Part shown: in pieces, positions 53,958-61,927 of the stretch
Layout of the letters: every line of letters begins with the position of its first letter
Position numbering within the stretch: the first letter of the stretch is position 1
NCBI GenBank assembly: GCA_016699125.1
Contig: CP064961.1
Coordinates: 558,001 to 622,000, forward strand
Length of the DNA: 64,000 nucleotides
Direction: 5' to 3'
Source: a bacterium
Lineage (GTDB): Bacteria; Babelota; Babeliae; Babelales; Vermiphilaceae
The notes under the pieces: generated by a model
The model's database searches: none
What the model was told of the DNA's origin: nothing
Seen by the model: only the letters and a program-made list of their open reading frames with translations
Translations under genes and position numbers: made by a program

Positions 53958-55103
53958 TTATCTATTTTCGCTTATGACCCACATATGGGCTAGTGCCTGA
54001 TTATCATCTGCTTCGGTGATCTCGATGATAGTGTTATTTTTGATGGTGATACGATGGATGCGGACACTACACTCCTGAGTTTTATTTGCAGTAATTTCGG
54101 GTACAAAAAATTCTTTTATATCAGAAGAGTGTTGATTATCTGTATTGGAAAAAGGAGAAGCTGAAATACAAAGGTGTGGTCGTTCCGAAAAAAAATTTTT
54201 GGGATATTGTAATGTAATTCCACCATGTTTGTAAGCAAGAATATCTGAAATCCAGTATGCTTCTTTATATTCTTGATAAGAATCTTCGTCTATTTCAAAG
54301 GTGCGGAATCTTTTTTGTGTATATATCTGATTTCTGAATGATTCATCCTGAATGCCAAGTGCCCAGGTATTCAGGATATATTCATCTGGTTTTTGATAAT
54401 GTTCTGGGTCTTCATTTTTTTTGTTACTCGAGAGCTTAGTAGAATATACCTCAATAAAAGCATTATTTCTTGTATATGAACTAATGTATGGAATAGTTAA
54501 GTGAGTATCATTGTCTGAGATAATCGAATGAAACACAGAGGGAGTGTTTGAAAAATACATTGAACTATAATCGAAACACAAAGGATGATTTTGAAACTTG
54601 AAAGTCTGCAACAACCAGTAAATTCGATCATAAAAGAGTCCACCTGAATGAGTGGTAATAAAGCGTGTAATGAAACCTTGCATGCTGTTCTGATTTTCGC
54701 CTTGCGTGTTCAATGCCCATATATAAATGATGACATCTTGACCATCTGCCTCTTGTATGTATATTTTCTTTTCTTCGTCAATACTGACTTCGTATACTTT
54801 AACCACTATACTATTTATCTTTTCTTTTATGATCACAGGAACGTAGATTCTGTTTGGTTCAAATGATTTACTCCAAACTGAGGTAAAAATCTGTTTTTTG
54901 TAGTGAGAAAAATCTTCTTGTAGATAAAAGCGAATGCCATTTTTTTTGTAAGCAAATCCATCGGCCGTCCACAAAACAGTATCATTTTCTGTATATTGAT
55001 TATCAACGTATTGATATGTAGTTGCAAAGCCATTGCGTTGAAGGTTTGCCATGCAGAAAAAAGAGGGCAAACAGGGTAAAAGTAAAAAAAATATACGCTT
55101 CAT
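53958..55103 (-). CDS. secreted protein with duplicated domain, unknown
   Basis: A 381-residue protein with signal peptide (IFFLLLPCLPSFFCMA). It contains two related segments of about 85-110 residues: the first around 45-135 (FAYKKNGIRFYLQEDF ... IYVPVIIKEK ... VKVYEVSI ... IQEADGQDVIIYIWAL), the second around 290-381 (LAYKHGGITLQYPKNF ... FFVPEITANK ... VRIHRITI ... ITEADDNQALAHMWVI). Strand-rich pattern suggests a lectin- or fibre-tip-like beta domain. Its 3' end overlaps copy B by 43 bp. It follows the collagen-like gene by five bases and is probably co-transcribed. Confidence 0.75.
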   Translation of the reverse strand: MKRIFFLLLPCLPSFFCMANLQRNGFATTYQYVDNQYTENDTVLWTADGFAYKKNGIRFYLQEDFSHYKKQIFTSVWSKSFEPNRIYVPVIIKEKINSIVVKVYEVSIDEEKKIYIQEADGQDVIIYIWALNTQGENQNSMQGFITRFITTHSGGLFYDRIYWLLQTFKFQNHPLCFDYSSMYFSNTPSVFHSIISDNDTHLTIPYISSYTRNNAFIEVYSTKLSSNKKNEDPEHYQKPDEYILNTWALGIQDESFRNQIYTQKRFRTFEIDEDSYQEYKEAYWISDILAYKHGGITLQYPKNFFSERPHLCISASPFSNTDNQHSSDIKEFFVPEITANKTQECSVRIHRITIKNNTIIEITEADDNQALAHMWVISENR

Positions 55104-55108
55104 ATGAT

Positions 55109-56158
55109 CTATTGCGTTACAATAAGCTTTCTATAGTAAAAATTGATAACTGAAACGTAAATGTCTTCTTTGTATTCTACCGTATTACTTTCATTTGGAG
55201 ATATTCGTGTTAAAGTGATGGTACACCAGTCAGCTGGATGTAGCAATGTTTTATCGAGTGATATTGATTCTTTGAACACATATAGATCTGATGCTCTGCC
55301 TGGTTCTTCAATGTACATAGGTTGTGTTTGGATCTGCTCAGACCATGCGGTGCCAGTACGTTGTGCAGGGGTTACATATGCAGCATATAGTTGAAACGAG
55401 ATATAGTTTCCCAAGCCATTATTGTTGCGCGTAAAAAAATAGACTTCTATTGTTGGGTTATACGCTGTGTCAATGTCATGTGGAATTGAAAAAGTAAGAT
55501 TAATTGGCGCAATTGAATAGATACCATTTCCACTTCCTTGACTGTGAAAAAGTCTCCATGCATACAACGTGTTTTTAAAATTAGTTGTAGCATTAGTAGG
55601 GCCAAATGATTCGAATGTACTCGTAGTAGTGTTATACGAAGCATTTGACATGCTGTGTGGTGAAAAAGTAAGTGTGCCGTAGAGTGGGTAGAGCATTGAT
55701 GGGCCTGTCGGCCCTATGGCACCGGTCGGTCCAGTTGCGCCAGTGGTGCCAGGCATACCTTGTGGTCCGATTGCACCGCACGGTCCGGTTGGCCCGGTAT
55801 TTCCAGGTTGTCCAGCTGTTCCAGTCGCACCAGTTGGACCTGTATTGCCAGTTGCACCAGTATGGCCGCAGGTACCCTGTTTTCCAGCAGGTCCGCAAGG
55901 GCCAGTAGCACCTGTGTTGCCAGTGTTCCCAACTGCTCCGGTCGCTCCAGTTGGACCTGTATTGATAGGTTGCCCTGTAAGATTATTTAGAGCTATGTCT
56001 GTAGTAGTTACATAATGTGGGGAACTTTGATTGAGGCTTGTCGTGACTGAAGATGGAGTATTTATGGTATTGTTTTGAAGGTTGTTCGGTCGGGGTGCCC
56101 CTTGCAAAATTGATAAAAACAGTAATAAAAAGTTTAAAATATATAATTTGTTATACAT
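55109..56158 (-). CDS. collagen-like secreted protein
   Basis: A 349-residue protein starting at ATG 56158 (MYNKLYILNFLLLFLSILQG signal peptide); an upstream TTG at 56188 is less likely. A Ser/Thr/Asn-rich segment precedes 29 unbroken Gly-X-Y triplets (about residues 68-154), mainly GAT, GPT, GNT with a few Cys-containing triplets (GPC, GTC). A C-terminal strand-rich domain of about 195 residues follows and could trimerise the helix or bind ligand. Bacterial collagen-like proteins form surface fibres. Base composition of the triplet region is more GC-rich than its surroundings. Confidence 0.9.
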   Translation of the reverse strand: MYNKLYILNFLLLFLSILQGAPRPNNLQNNTINTPSSVTTSLNQSSPHYVTTTDIALNNLTGQPINTGPTGATGAVGNTGNTGATGPCGPAGKQGTCGHTGATGNTGPTGATGTAGQPGNTGPTGPCGAIGPQGMPGTTGATGPTGAIGPTGPSMLYPLYGTLTFSPHSMSNASYNTTTSTFESFGPTNATTNFKNTLYAWRLFHSQGSGNGIYSIAPINLTFSIPHDIDTAYNPTIEVYFFTRNNNGLGNYISFQLYAAYVTPAQRTGTAWSEQIQTQPMYIEEPGRASDLYVFKESISLDKTLLHPADWCTITLTRISPNESNTVEYKEDIYVSVINFYYRKLIVTQ

Positions 56159-56456
56159 GTCTGGTTTTTTGCATAAAAGGTTGTTCAACTAGAGACTAGA
56201 TATACATATTTATTCTTTATTGTCAAAGTCTTTTGAAATAAAAGGGACAATATCTTGCATCCTGGTTCTTCGATTATATATCTTTAAAAATCATAATCGT
56301 TTGACTTTTGCTGTGGTGCGATTTATACGTGATATTTGTATTATATAAAATTTATTTTTTTGAATTTTTTTAAAAAAAAGGGGGAGCAAGGCATATTTCG
56401 GTTATTTTAATTTTTGTTTGATCTTTATAATCAATAAAAACTAAAGGAGTGGCGGA

Positions 56457-57095
56457 ATGAAGGTAAATAAACATATATTATTATGTATTATGAGTATGAT
56501 GATCAAGGGATCAGTCATGGCTGATGATAATAGTTCTCACTACAGTATGGTAAGCAACGAAGTCTTTGATATGCTTGAAAGTCAATTGACTGGCGATGCG
56601 ACAGGTTTGAAAGCGTTGCATCAAGTGTTTATTGATTTATATAATACGCTTGATAATTTGACTGCATATCGTGAAAAAGTTTATTTGGATTATAAAGGTA
56701 AGTTGAACCATGATCGTACAATTCTAGATGAAGCTAAAGCTTTATTAGCACAAATTATTGCTGATGGTACAAGAGAAAAACTTGCGTTGCAGATTCAAAT
56801 AGACGACACCACAAAAACAACAACTCAAAAAATACATGATTTAGAACAGTTGATCGAAGCCTTAAATAATATGATTTACTCTTTACATCAGAACATTGAC
56901 ACGTTGGAAGATTTGAGCAATAATCGTATGACGCGTATTGATGAGATGGTTGGTGTATATAATAAATTTGCAGAATCACGTCATGGTTTTGGTGGAGATA
57001 TGACAGAATTCTTGTCAAAAGTACGTGCATACCTAGGTCGTTTGGAAGTCGACAACAAAGATATGTCAGATTTTGCTGATCATTACGAAATATAA
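56457..57095 (+). CDS. secreted coiled-coil protein 1, unknown
   Basis: A 212-residue protein with AAGGAG seven bases before the ATG and a signal peptide (HILLCIMSMMIKGSVMA). The mature part is almost entirely helical with heptad-like hydrophobic spacing (for example LNNMIYSLHQNIDTLEDL). It ends with a short FADHYEI tail. It is followed 40 bp later by a similar-sized coiled-coil protein of the same style. Function unknown; a periplasmic or surface filament or adhesion role is possible. Confidence 0.72.
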   Translation: MKVNKHILLCIMSMMIKGSVMADDNSSHYSMVSNEVFDMLESQLTGDATGLKALHQVFIDLYNTLDNLTAYREKVYLDYKGKLNHDRTILDEAKALLAQIIADGTREKLALQIQIDDTTKTTTQKIHDLEQLIEALNNMIYSLHQNIDTLEDLSNNRMTRIDEMVGVYNKFAESRHGFGGDMTEFLSKVRAYLGRLEVDNKDMSDFADHYEI

Positions 57096-57135
57096 GGCAG
57101 TTCTTGAAATTGTTTCTTGAAAAGGGAGAAGAAAG

Positions 57136-57795
57136 ATGAAAAAAATACTTTATGGTATTTTACTAAGTGGTCTTACATTGCATAATGCATTTGGTGTAGT
57201 TGGTAGAGTAATACAGACAGATTTGTGGAAAGATAATATTGACGCAATACAGGCTGCTTTAACTTTGGTATCTGATAAACTGCAAGAAGATCGTTCATTT
57301 TTTGGCGATGTAAAACATCAGCTTTCAGGTCTTGCTCAGATTATTCGTGATTATGATAAAGCCGATCAAGATCTTTTGCAACGTTTATTGAATTTATATA
57401 GTAGATATGTTTCTGTGTATGATCAAACAATTAAAGATCAAGATTATGCTCGGCAAACGAATATTTATGATATTCAACAGTTAAGAATTGCATTAGAAGC
57501 ACTTATTCAGTCAACAACAGCTCAAATTAATGAATTGACTTCACAGTCTGATTCGCTAGAAACTGTAAGAGCTGCTTTAGAAAGTGAATACAATGATGCA
57601 ATAGTTGGTAGTGAGGATGAAGTTAACTCTATTATGAATCTTATGCGTACCGTATATAGTTCATACAATGATATGTTGGCACAAAAAACACACTCACTCA
57701 ACGATCTTACCGAAGTACTTGATGAGCTCAATAAGCACGTTATTAACAGTACCAAGGGCTTACAAAGAGTTGATCAGGAAGTTAAAAGCTGGTAA
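57136..57795 (+). CDS. secreted coiled-coil protein 2, unknown
   Basis: A 219-residue protein with a GGGAGAAG ribosome site and signal peptide (YGILLSGLTLHNAFG). The mature part is a long helix-rich coiled coil (QDLLQRLLNLYSRYVSVY, LTSQSDSLETVRAALES) with a final helix DELNKHVINSTKGLQRV. Size, layout and spacing of helices match the preceding gene, so the two may be diverged paralogs forming one assembly. A strong terminator ends the pair. Confidence 0.72.
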   Translation: MKKILYGILLSGLTLHNAFGVVGRVIQTDLWKDNIDAIQAALTLVSDKLQEDRSFFGDVKHQLSGLAQIIRDYDKADQDLLQRLLNLYSRYVSVYDQTIKDQDYARQTNIYDIQQLRIALEALIQSTTAQINELTSQSDSLETVRAALESEYNDAIVGSEDEVNSIMNLMRTVYSSYNDMLAQKTHSLNDLTEVLDELNKHVINSTKGLQRVDQEVKSW

Positions 57796-57815
57796 TCGAC
57801 TTTCTTCAGGTTATC

Positions 57816-57850
57816 AAAAGGGGTGGAACGAAAGTTTCACCCCTTTTTTT
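57816..57850 (+). terminator. terminator after coiled-coil pair
   Basis: AAAAGGGGTG and CACCCCTTTT pair, with additional AAC/GTT pairing inside, followed by Ts at 57844-57850. Confidence 0.9.
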
Positions 57851-57876
57851 GTGTTTTATAAGTAGTTTCTTTTTGA

Positions 57877-57882
57877 TATACT
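57877..57882 (+). promoter_or_regulatory. candidate -10 box for TonB-like gene
   Basis: TATACT 24 bases before the start at 57906 and just downstream of the terminator; no clear -35. Confidence 0.35.
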
Positions 57883-57905
57883 TAATGTAAAAAGGAGACG
57901 ATATA

Positions 57906-58889
57906 ATGTTGTATCTTATGTCTTTCAAAAGTCGCCTTTGGATTTTTAGTTTTGTTTTTGCATTATTCGTTAATGTTATGTTTTTGTTCCTGATCAACAA
58001 AGAGCGGGTGGATGCCTTTTTGAAGGATATAGTTAACAATAAAGATTTTTTTGACATTTCCTTTATGGAAGAACGGTTGCAGCCCGAAGAAGAAAAGGGA
58101 CGTTTAGTAGCAGGTTTTTTTGATGGGGTGAAGGGACCAGATGTGTTACCTGTTTTTACAGAAACTTTAAATCAGCAAGTTGTAAAGCAAATAGAAGGTA
58201 GTTTAGATTCAGAATTAGTCGATAATCGTCAACAATTACTTGTTAAAGTAGACAATGAAATTAAAAATAATTCTGAAATAAATGATACTGCTGAAACAAA
58301 ACAGATAGATAATAGATCCCTTATTTCTGTCCATGAAGCTGTCCAAAATGAAAGTGACGCATTGTTAAGCACAAACCTGGATGTACATGAAGCCAAACCC
58401 CCAGTATTGGTTTCGTTTTCACGAGTATCAAAAACAGATGTTCTCCGTAAAAAAGTGGCTAGGCAAAAAACATTAAGTGAGTTAACGCAAGCAGCACTTG
58501 CACAGCTTGCGTCTCGTGTTGGCAATGGTCATTTCGACGAGATGGGTGATTCTCAAAAAGGACCATCTGATTTTCAGTTGTTACGTGAGCGGTACTGGTC
58601 ACAGGTTGAGCGTGTATGGCAGCAGGTGTGCCGTACTACTCAGGCGCCAGCCTTTGTGGGTACTAGCTTGGTATCAGTTGTTGTGAGACTTACTTTTTTT
58701 GAAAATGGTTGTCTTAAAAATATTCAGTTGCATCGATCATCAGGCAGCGCATCTGTTGATGATTATATTGTGAGAACTTTTTTGGAAGCACATAATCAGT
58801 TTCCACCAATTCCTGAGCGAGTAAGGCAACATGACGGACTAGAACGTATCTGTACGATCTATTTTTATCCAGATCGAACCGGTTTTTAA
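57906..58889 (+). CDS. TonB/TolA C-terminal domain protein
   Basis: A 327-residue protein with an N-terminal membrane helix (LWIFSFVFALFVNVMFLFLI), a long polar linker, and a C-terminal TonB-like domain: YWSQVERVWQQV, VVVRLTFFENGCLKNIQL, HRSSGSASVDDYIV and QFPPIPE. Such proteins transmit proton-motive force from ExbBD/TolQR complexes to the outer membrane. No exbBD or tolQR gene is in the window. AAGGAG lies nine bases before the ATG. The gene is convergent with tilS, with a 12-bp gap. Confidence 0.85.
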   Translation: MLYLMSFKSRLWIFSFVFALFVNVMFLFLINKERVDAFLKDIVNNKDFFDISFMEERLQPEEEKGRLVAGFFDGVKGPDVLPVFTETLNQQVVKQIEGSLDSELVDNRQQLLVKVDNEIKNNSEINDTAETKQIDNRSLISVHEAVQNESDALLSTNLDVHEAKPPVLVSFSRVSKTDVLRKKVARQKTLSELTQAALAQLASRVGNGHFDEMGDSQKGPSDFQLLRERYWSQVERVWQQVCRTTQAPAFVGTSLVSVVVRLTFFENGCLKNIQLHRSSGSASVDDYIVRTFLEAHNQFPPIPERVRQHDGLERICTIYFYPDRTGF

Positions 58890-58901
58890 AAAAACACTTG
58901 A

Positions 58902-59882
58902 TTACTGTTTTCTCCTATGGTTTTCGATAAAAAAGTGTACATCGGTTTTTTTTATGGCAATAAATTCTATGATGTGAAGGGTTTTTTTGCTCTGTTTGAT
59001 AAATCGTATTATCTCATCAAGCAGGCTTTCAGAGAGCTCCTGATGATACTGCGCATCTATTAAGAGTAGGGCAAGTGCCCTTTTTTGCATAAATGGGTGC
59101 AGTTGTAGAAAGGCATGCAGATCTGTTTGCATTAGATTATTCTGATATTTTTGAATGCTGCTCAAGGTGTTTTGTGTGTATATTTGTAAAAAATTTTCTG
59201 TCGCTTGGAGTGATTGAATAGTACGTATACTGTTTTTTTTAAAACGACTATCAACTGATTCGATGTTTTTAAGCAGATTTTTTCGTATGCGATTGCGCAA
59301 GTATGCCTCTGAATCATTTGTTTCATCAATACAAAAGGGAAGGTTGTGATCTAAAAGATATGCAATGATATCAGCTTTATACGCATTCAGAAGTGGTCGA
59401 ATGTAAAAACCGTTTTTTGGTCGCATGCAAGAAAGTCCTGTGATGGTAGTTCCACGTGCAAGTCGAATAAAAAACGTTTCAAGCTGATCATCTGCATGGT
59501 GTGCAAGCGCAATCAATGAGTGCTTATAGTTACTTTGAATTGCTTGAAAAAAAAGCTTACGTGCTTTCCGTGCAAACGCTTCTTTTGAACCATTGTAGGT
59601 AATATCTTGTTTATATCTATCCAGTGACTCTGAAGCGAATGGTACGTCATATTTTTTTGCTAATGATCTGCAAAATTCCTGGTCACTTTCTGCTATTGAT
59701 CGCCATCCATGATTCAGATGAGCTGCAATGAGTGTAAGTTGGTATTTTTTCTGAATTGACTTGAAAAAATGGAATAAAAATACAGAATCAGGACCACCTG
59801 AAAGACCTATAATTATTGTTTTGCTTGGAACTACGAGTTCATTTTTTAAGCAGAACAATTCTATTGTATGAAAAATATTCAT
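58902..59882 (-). CDS. tilS: tRNA(Ile)-lysidine synthetase
   Basis: A 326-residue ATP-pyrophosphatase. The PP-loop SGGPDS is at residues 28-33, followed by AAHLNHGWR, ALAHHADDQLETFFIRLARGT and RPLL. It attaches lysine to C34 of tRNA-Ile(CAU), letting it read AUA. Its probable substrate may be the tRNA at 10489-10564. It is at the short end of the family, with a reduced C-terminal domain. Confidence 0.95.
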   Translation of the reverse strand: MNIFHTIELFCLKNELVVPSKTIIIGLSGGPDSVFLFHFFKSIQKKYQLTLIAAHLNHGWRSIAESDQEFCRSLAKKYDVPFASESLDRYKQDITYNGSKEAFARKARKLFFQAIQSNYKHSLIALAHHADDQLETFFIRLARGTTITGLSCMRPKNGFYIRPLLNAYKADIIAYLLDHNLPFCIDETNDSEAYLRNRIRKNLLKNIESVDSRFKKNSIRTIQSLQATENFLQIYTQNTLSSIQKYQNNLMQTDLHAFLQLHPFMQKRALALLLIDAQYHQELSESLLDEIIRFIKQSKKTLHIIEFIAIKKTDVHFFIENHRRKQ

Positions 59883-60073
59883 AAAATTGACAAATATAAC
59901 GTAAATTACTATATTTCAGTATATCAGTTTTTCTTTAAAACTGCTACTGTGTGGATTTGCAATTGATTAAATGAGGTATTTAGCTTGCAGTCGAAATTGC
60001 GTTCTACTCATACTAGTTAGGCAGCACACAGTAAAGTATATTAGCTTTAGATTTTGAAAATTAGGCCAGCAAA

Positions 60074-60688
60074 GTGGTAGCTAAGTTTGTATTCCTCTGT
60101 CTTTCATTGTTTTTAAATGCTTGTGAAATGGACGATACTTATTTTAAACAGGTGTGGCAAGAATATACCAATTTTAAAGAAAGTTATAAAGCAGATAAGC
60201 CAAAGCTTAAAACTTTCTCACAATTGGAAAATAGTTTCTTGGAATTCGAACATAGTTCAGATGCAAATGATTGCAACAAAAATGCTCTATTTCGTACTAT
60301 TGCAAATTTATGGTTACATGTAGAGGAAGCACTAGAAAGTAATATCCTTAACGATAATAATGGCTACTTGAAGGCCCTGATAAAAATAAACGAAATGTTC
60401 TATGTAAAAATGCTATTTTTTAAAGATAAACATAACGCGATTGCTTGGTATGATGACAACCGTATTCCATTACGGCACAAGAAAAAGTACCTTACAAGTG
60501 TGTTTTCTTATGATATAGCAGGAATGCGTGGCTCTGAAAGCGACCGCAACAGGTTAATGGATGGCCCTTTCAAGTTCCAAATGCACCACCGGCTAACAAA
60601 AAAATCAGGTGATCATAAACTAGTCTCTGAACAAAAACAGAAGGAGACAATTTATGAGCCAAACAAATGGCAAACACCTGATTTATAA
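60074..60688 (+). CDS. lipoprotein-like gene truncated by IS30
   Basis: The open frame starts at GTG 60074 and gives a short signal (KFVFLCLSLFLNAC) with a lipobox LNAC, suggesting an outer-membrane lipoprotein. It has no ribosome site that I trust. Residues up to about 165 are native and helical; the last 40 are encoded by the left end of the IS30 element at 60569, so the original C-terminus is lost. The gene is probably a non-functional fragment. Confidence 0.5.
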   Translation: MVAKFVFLCLSLFLNACEMDDTYFKQVWQEYTNFKESYKADKPKLKTFSQLENSFLEFEHSSDANDCNKNALFRTIANLWLHVEEALESNILNDNNGYLKALIKINEMFYVKMLFFKDKHNAIAWYDDNRIPLRHKKKYLTSVFSYDIAGMRGSESDRNRLMDGPFKFQMHHRLTKKSGDHKLVSEQKQKETIYEPNKWQTPDL

Positions 60689-61648
60689 ACAAAGATGCCA
60701 GATAGCAGCGTTTTTGGATAGTGGCCATTCAAAAGAGAGATTGGAAGGCAACTAGGAATAAGTCACTCGACGGTAGTTAGAGAGGTTCGGCGAAACAGTT
60801 GTAAAAGTGGCTATCAGTGCGACAAGGCAGAAAAAATGGCCCAAAAAAGGTCGCAGAAAGCTCGAATGAGACCAACGCGATTGGGAGCTGATATGTGCCA
60901 AAAAATAGTAGATAAGCTGATTACAACACAGTCAAGCCCGCAACAGATTTCAGGGCGACTTAAAAAAAAAGGAATCTTTATCAGTCATGAAACGATCTAT
61001 CAGATGATCTGGAGCGATAAAAAGGCTGGTGGAACACTGTACCTCAATCTGAGACGCAAGGCAAAAAAATACAATAAGAGGAAGGGAAAAACCGCCGAGC
61101 GAGGGCTCATTCCACATCGGGTTGATATCGAAAAGAGGCCTGCAATCGTCGAACTGAAACAGCGTGTGGGAGATTTTGAAGTTGATACAGTGATCGGAGC
61201 GCATCACAAAGGTGCACTACTGACGCTTGTCGATCGGGCAACCAAGTTTACACTGATCAGGCTTATTGATGACAAGTCAGCACAGAGCGCTACTGATGCC
61301 ATTTTACGACTGCTGATGCCGTACAAAAATCATGTTTTTACCATCACTGCTGACAATGGAAAAGAGTTTGCGGACCATCGCACCGTCTCTCTCAATTTAC
61401 CGCATTGTGACATCTTTTTCGCAAAACCATACCATTCTTGGGAGCGTGGCTTGAATGAACATACCAATGGGCTTATTCGACAATACTTGCCTAAATCAAC
61501 CGATTTCTCTACACTTACACATCAAAAGATTGCTGTTATTCAAGACAAGTTGAATAATCGACCCAGAGCTGCTTTGAATTACTTCACACCCTCAGAGGCA
61601 TTTTATGATCAACTTTCTAGGTCATGAGTGGTGCATTTCAGATTTGAA
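60569..61648 (+). mobile_element. IS30-family element
   Basis: About 1.08 kb. The left repeat TTCAAGTTCCAAATGCACCAC (60569-60589) and right repeat (61628-61648) match at 17 of 21 positions as inverted copies. The element contains a frameshifted transposase. The sequence left of the repeat (ggccc) is also shared with the remnant at 246-427, so the element may extend a few bases further. Confidence 0.88.
60654..61627 (+). pseudogene. IS30 transposase, frameshifted
   Basis: The start ATG 60654 gives the helix-turn-helix IYKQRCQIAAFLDSGHS but then stops; the rest (DDE core D in FEVDTVIG, D in ITADNGKEF, E in SWERGLNEHTNG) is in another frame open from about 60740. One missing A near 60732 (AAAAGAGAG instead of AAAAAGAGAG) explains it, and the remnant at 246-427 has the longer run. 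The full protein would be about 324 residues. It may be inactive unless made by frameshifting. Confidence 0.88.
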
Positions 61649-61764
61649 TCGGCGCGATATAATATAATTTTTTACGGTTGTTTGTTACATATCATTGCTT
61701 TACTGTATCATTATGATGAAAATATACTTTTTCATTTTTATGAGACATTATGTCTATGGTCAAT

Positions 61765-61797
61765 AGTAGGTAGTATAGCATTACTATACTATCTACT
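61765..61797. repeat. inverted repeat of unknown role
   Basis: AGTAGGTAGTATAG and CTATACTATCTACT form a 14-bp stem with G-T pairs around CATTA. It lies between the IS30 element and the gyrB terminator with no T run. It may be an RNA hairpin or a protein site. Confidence 0.4.
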
Positions 61798-61862
61798 TGA
61801 TCAGCCGGCAGTTTTTTTTCAGCCCTTTTCCACCAGACAGTTTTTATGAGTAGTTTTCATGA

Positions 61863-61902
61863 AAAAACAAACGACCCACATACTTGGGTATGTGGGTCGT
61901 TT
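61863..61902 (-). terminator. terminator downstream of gyrB
   Basis: A perfect 15-bp stem (AAACGACCCACATAC with its complement) with loop TTGG, 26 bp after the gyrB stop. T runs follow the stem in the minus direction and, weakly, in the plus direction. Confidence 0.92.
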
Positions 61903-61927
61903 TAAAGTTACTATTTTTTACATGCTT

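Larger units (their letters stand above)
50104..54000 (+). pseudogene. giant secreted protein copy B, split by an IS
   Basis: The N-terminal part (50104-51235, about 377 codons) and C-terminal part (52112-54000, about 630 codons) are parts of one paralog of copy A. They are separated by the IS at 51236-52109. Removing the IS and one TA target copy joins them in frame (ISN-IHKNYDN), giving about 1000 residues. Landmarks shared with copy A are the signal peptide, FNIRTKLQSVC, FHALTTANDVDTSM-like segment, the four-Cys block (GPCKRYCFF ... CDHKC) and the FSLMTHIWA end. The 5' part stays translatable but is truncated. Confidence 0.93.

Noticed and set aside
55716..56015. Antisense frames over the Gly-X-Y region
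   Set aside because: The repeated triplets keep all frames open and give Pro/Val-rich periodic translations; the sense frame has a signal peptide and flanking domains.
61628..61849. 73-codon frame starting in the right repeat of the IS30 element
   Set aside because: Its GTG start lies in the IS terminal repeat and it has no ribosome site. It may be the fragment of an interrupted gene, but evidence is insufficient.
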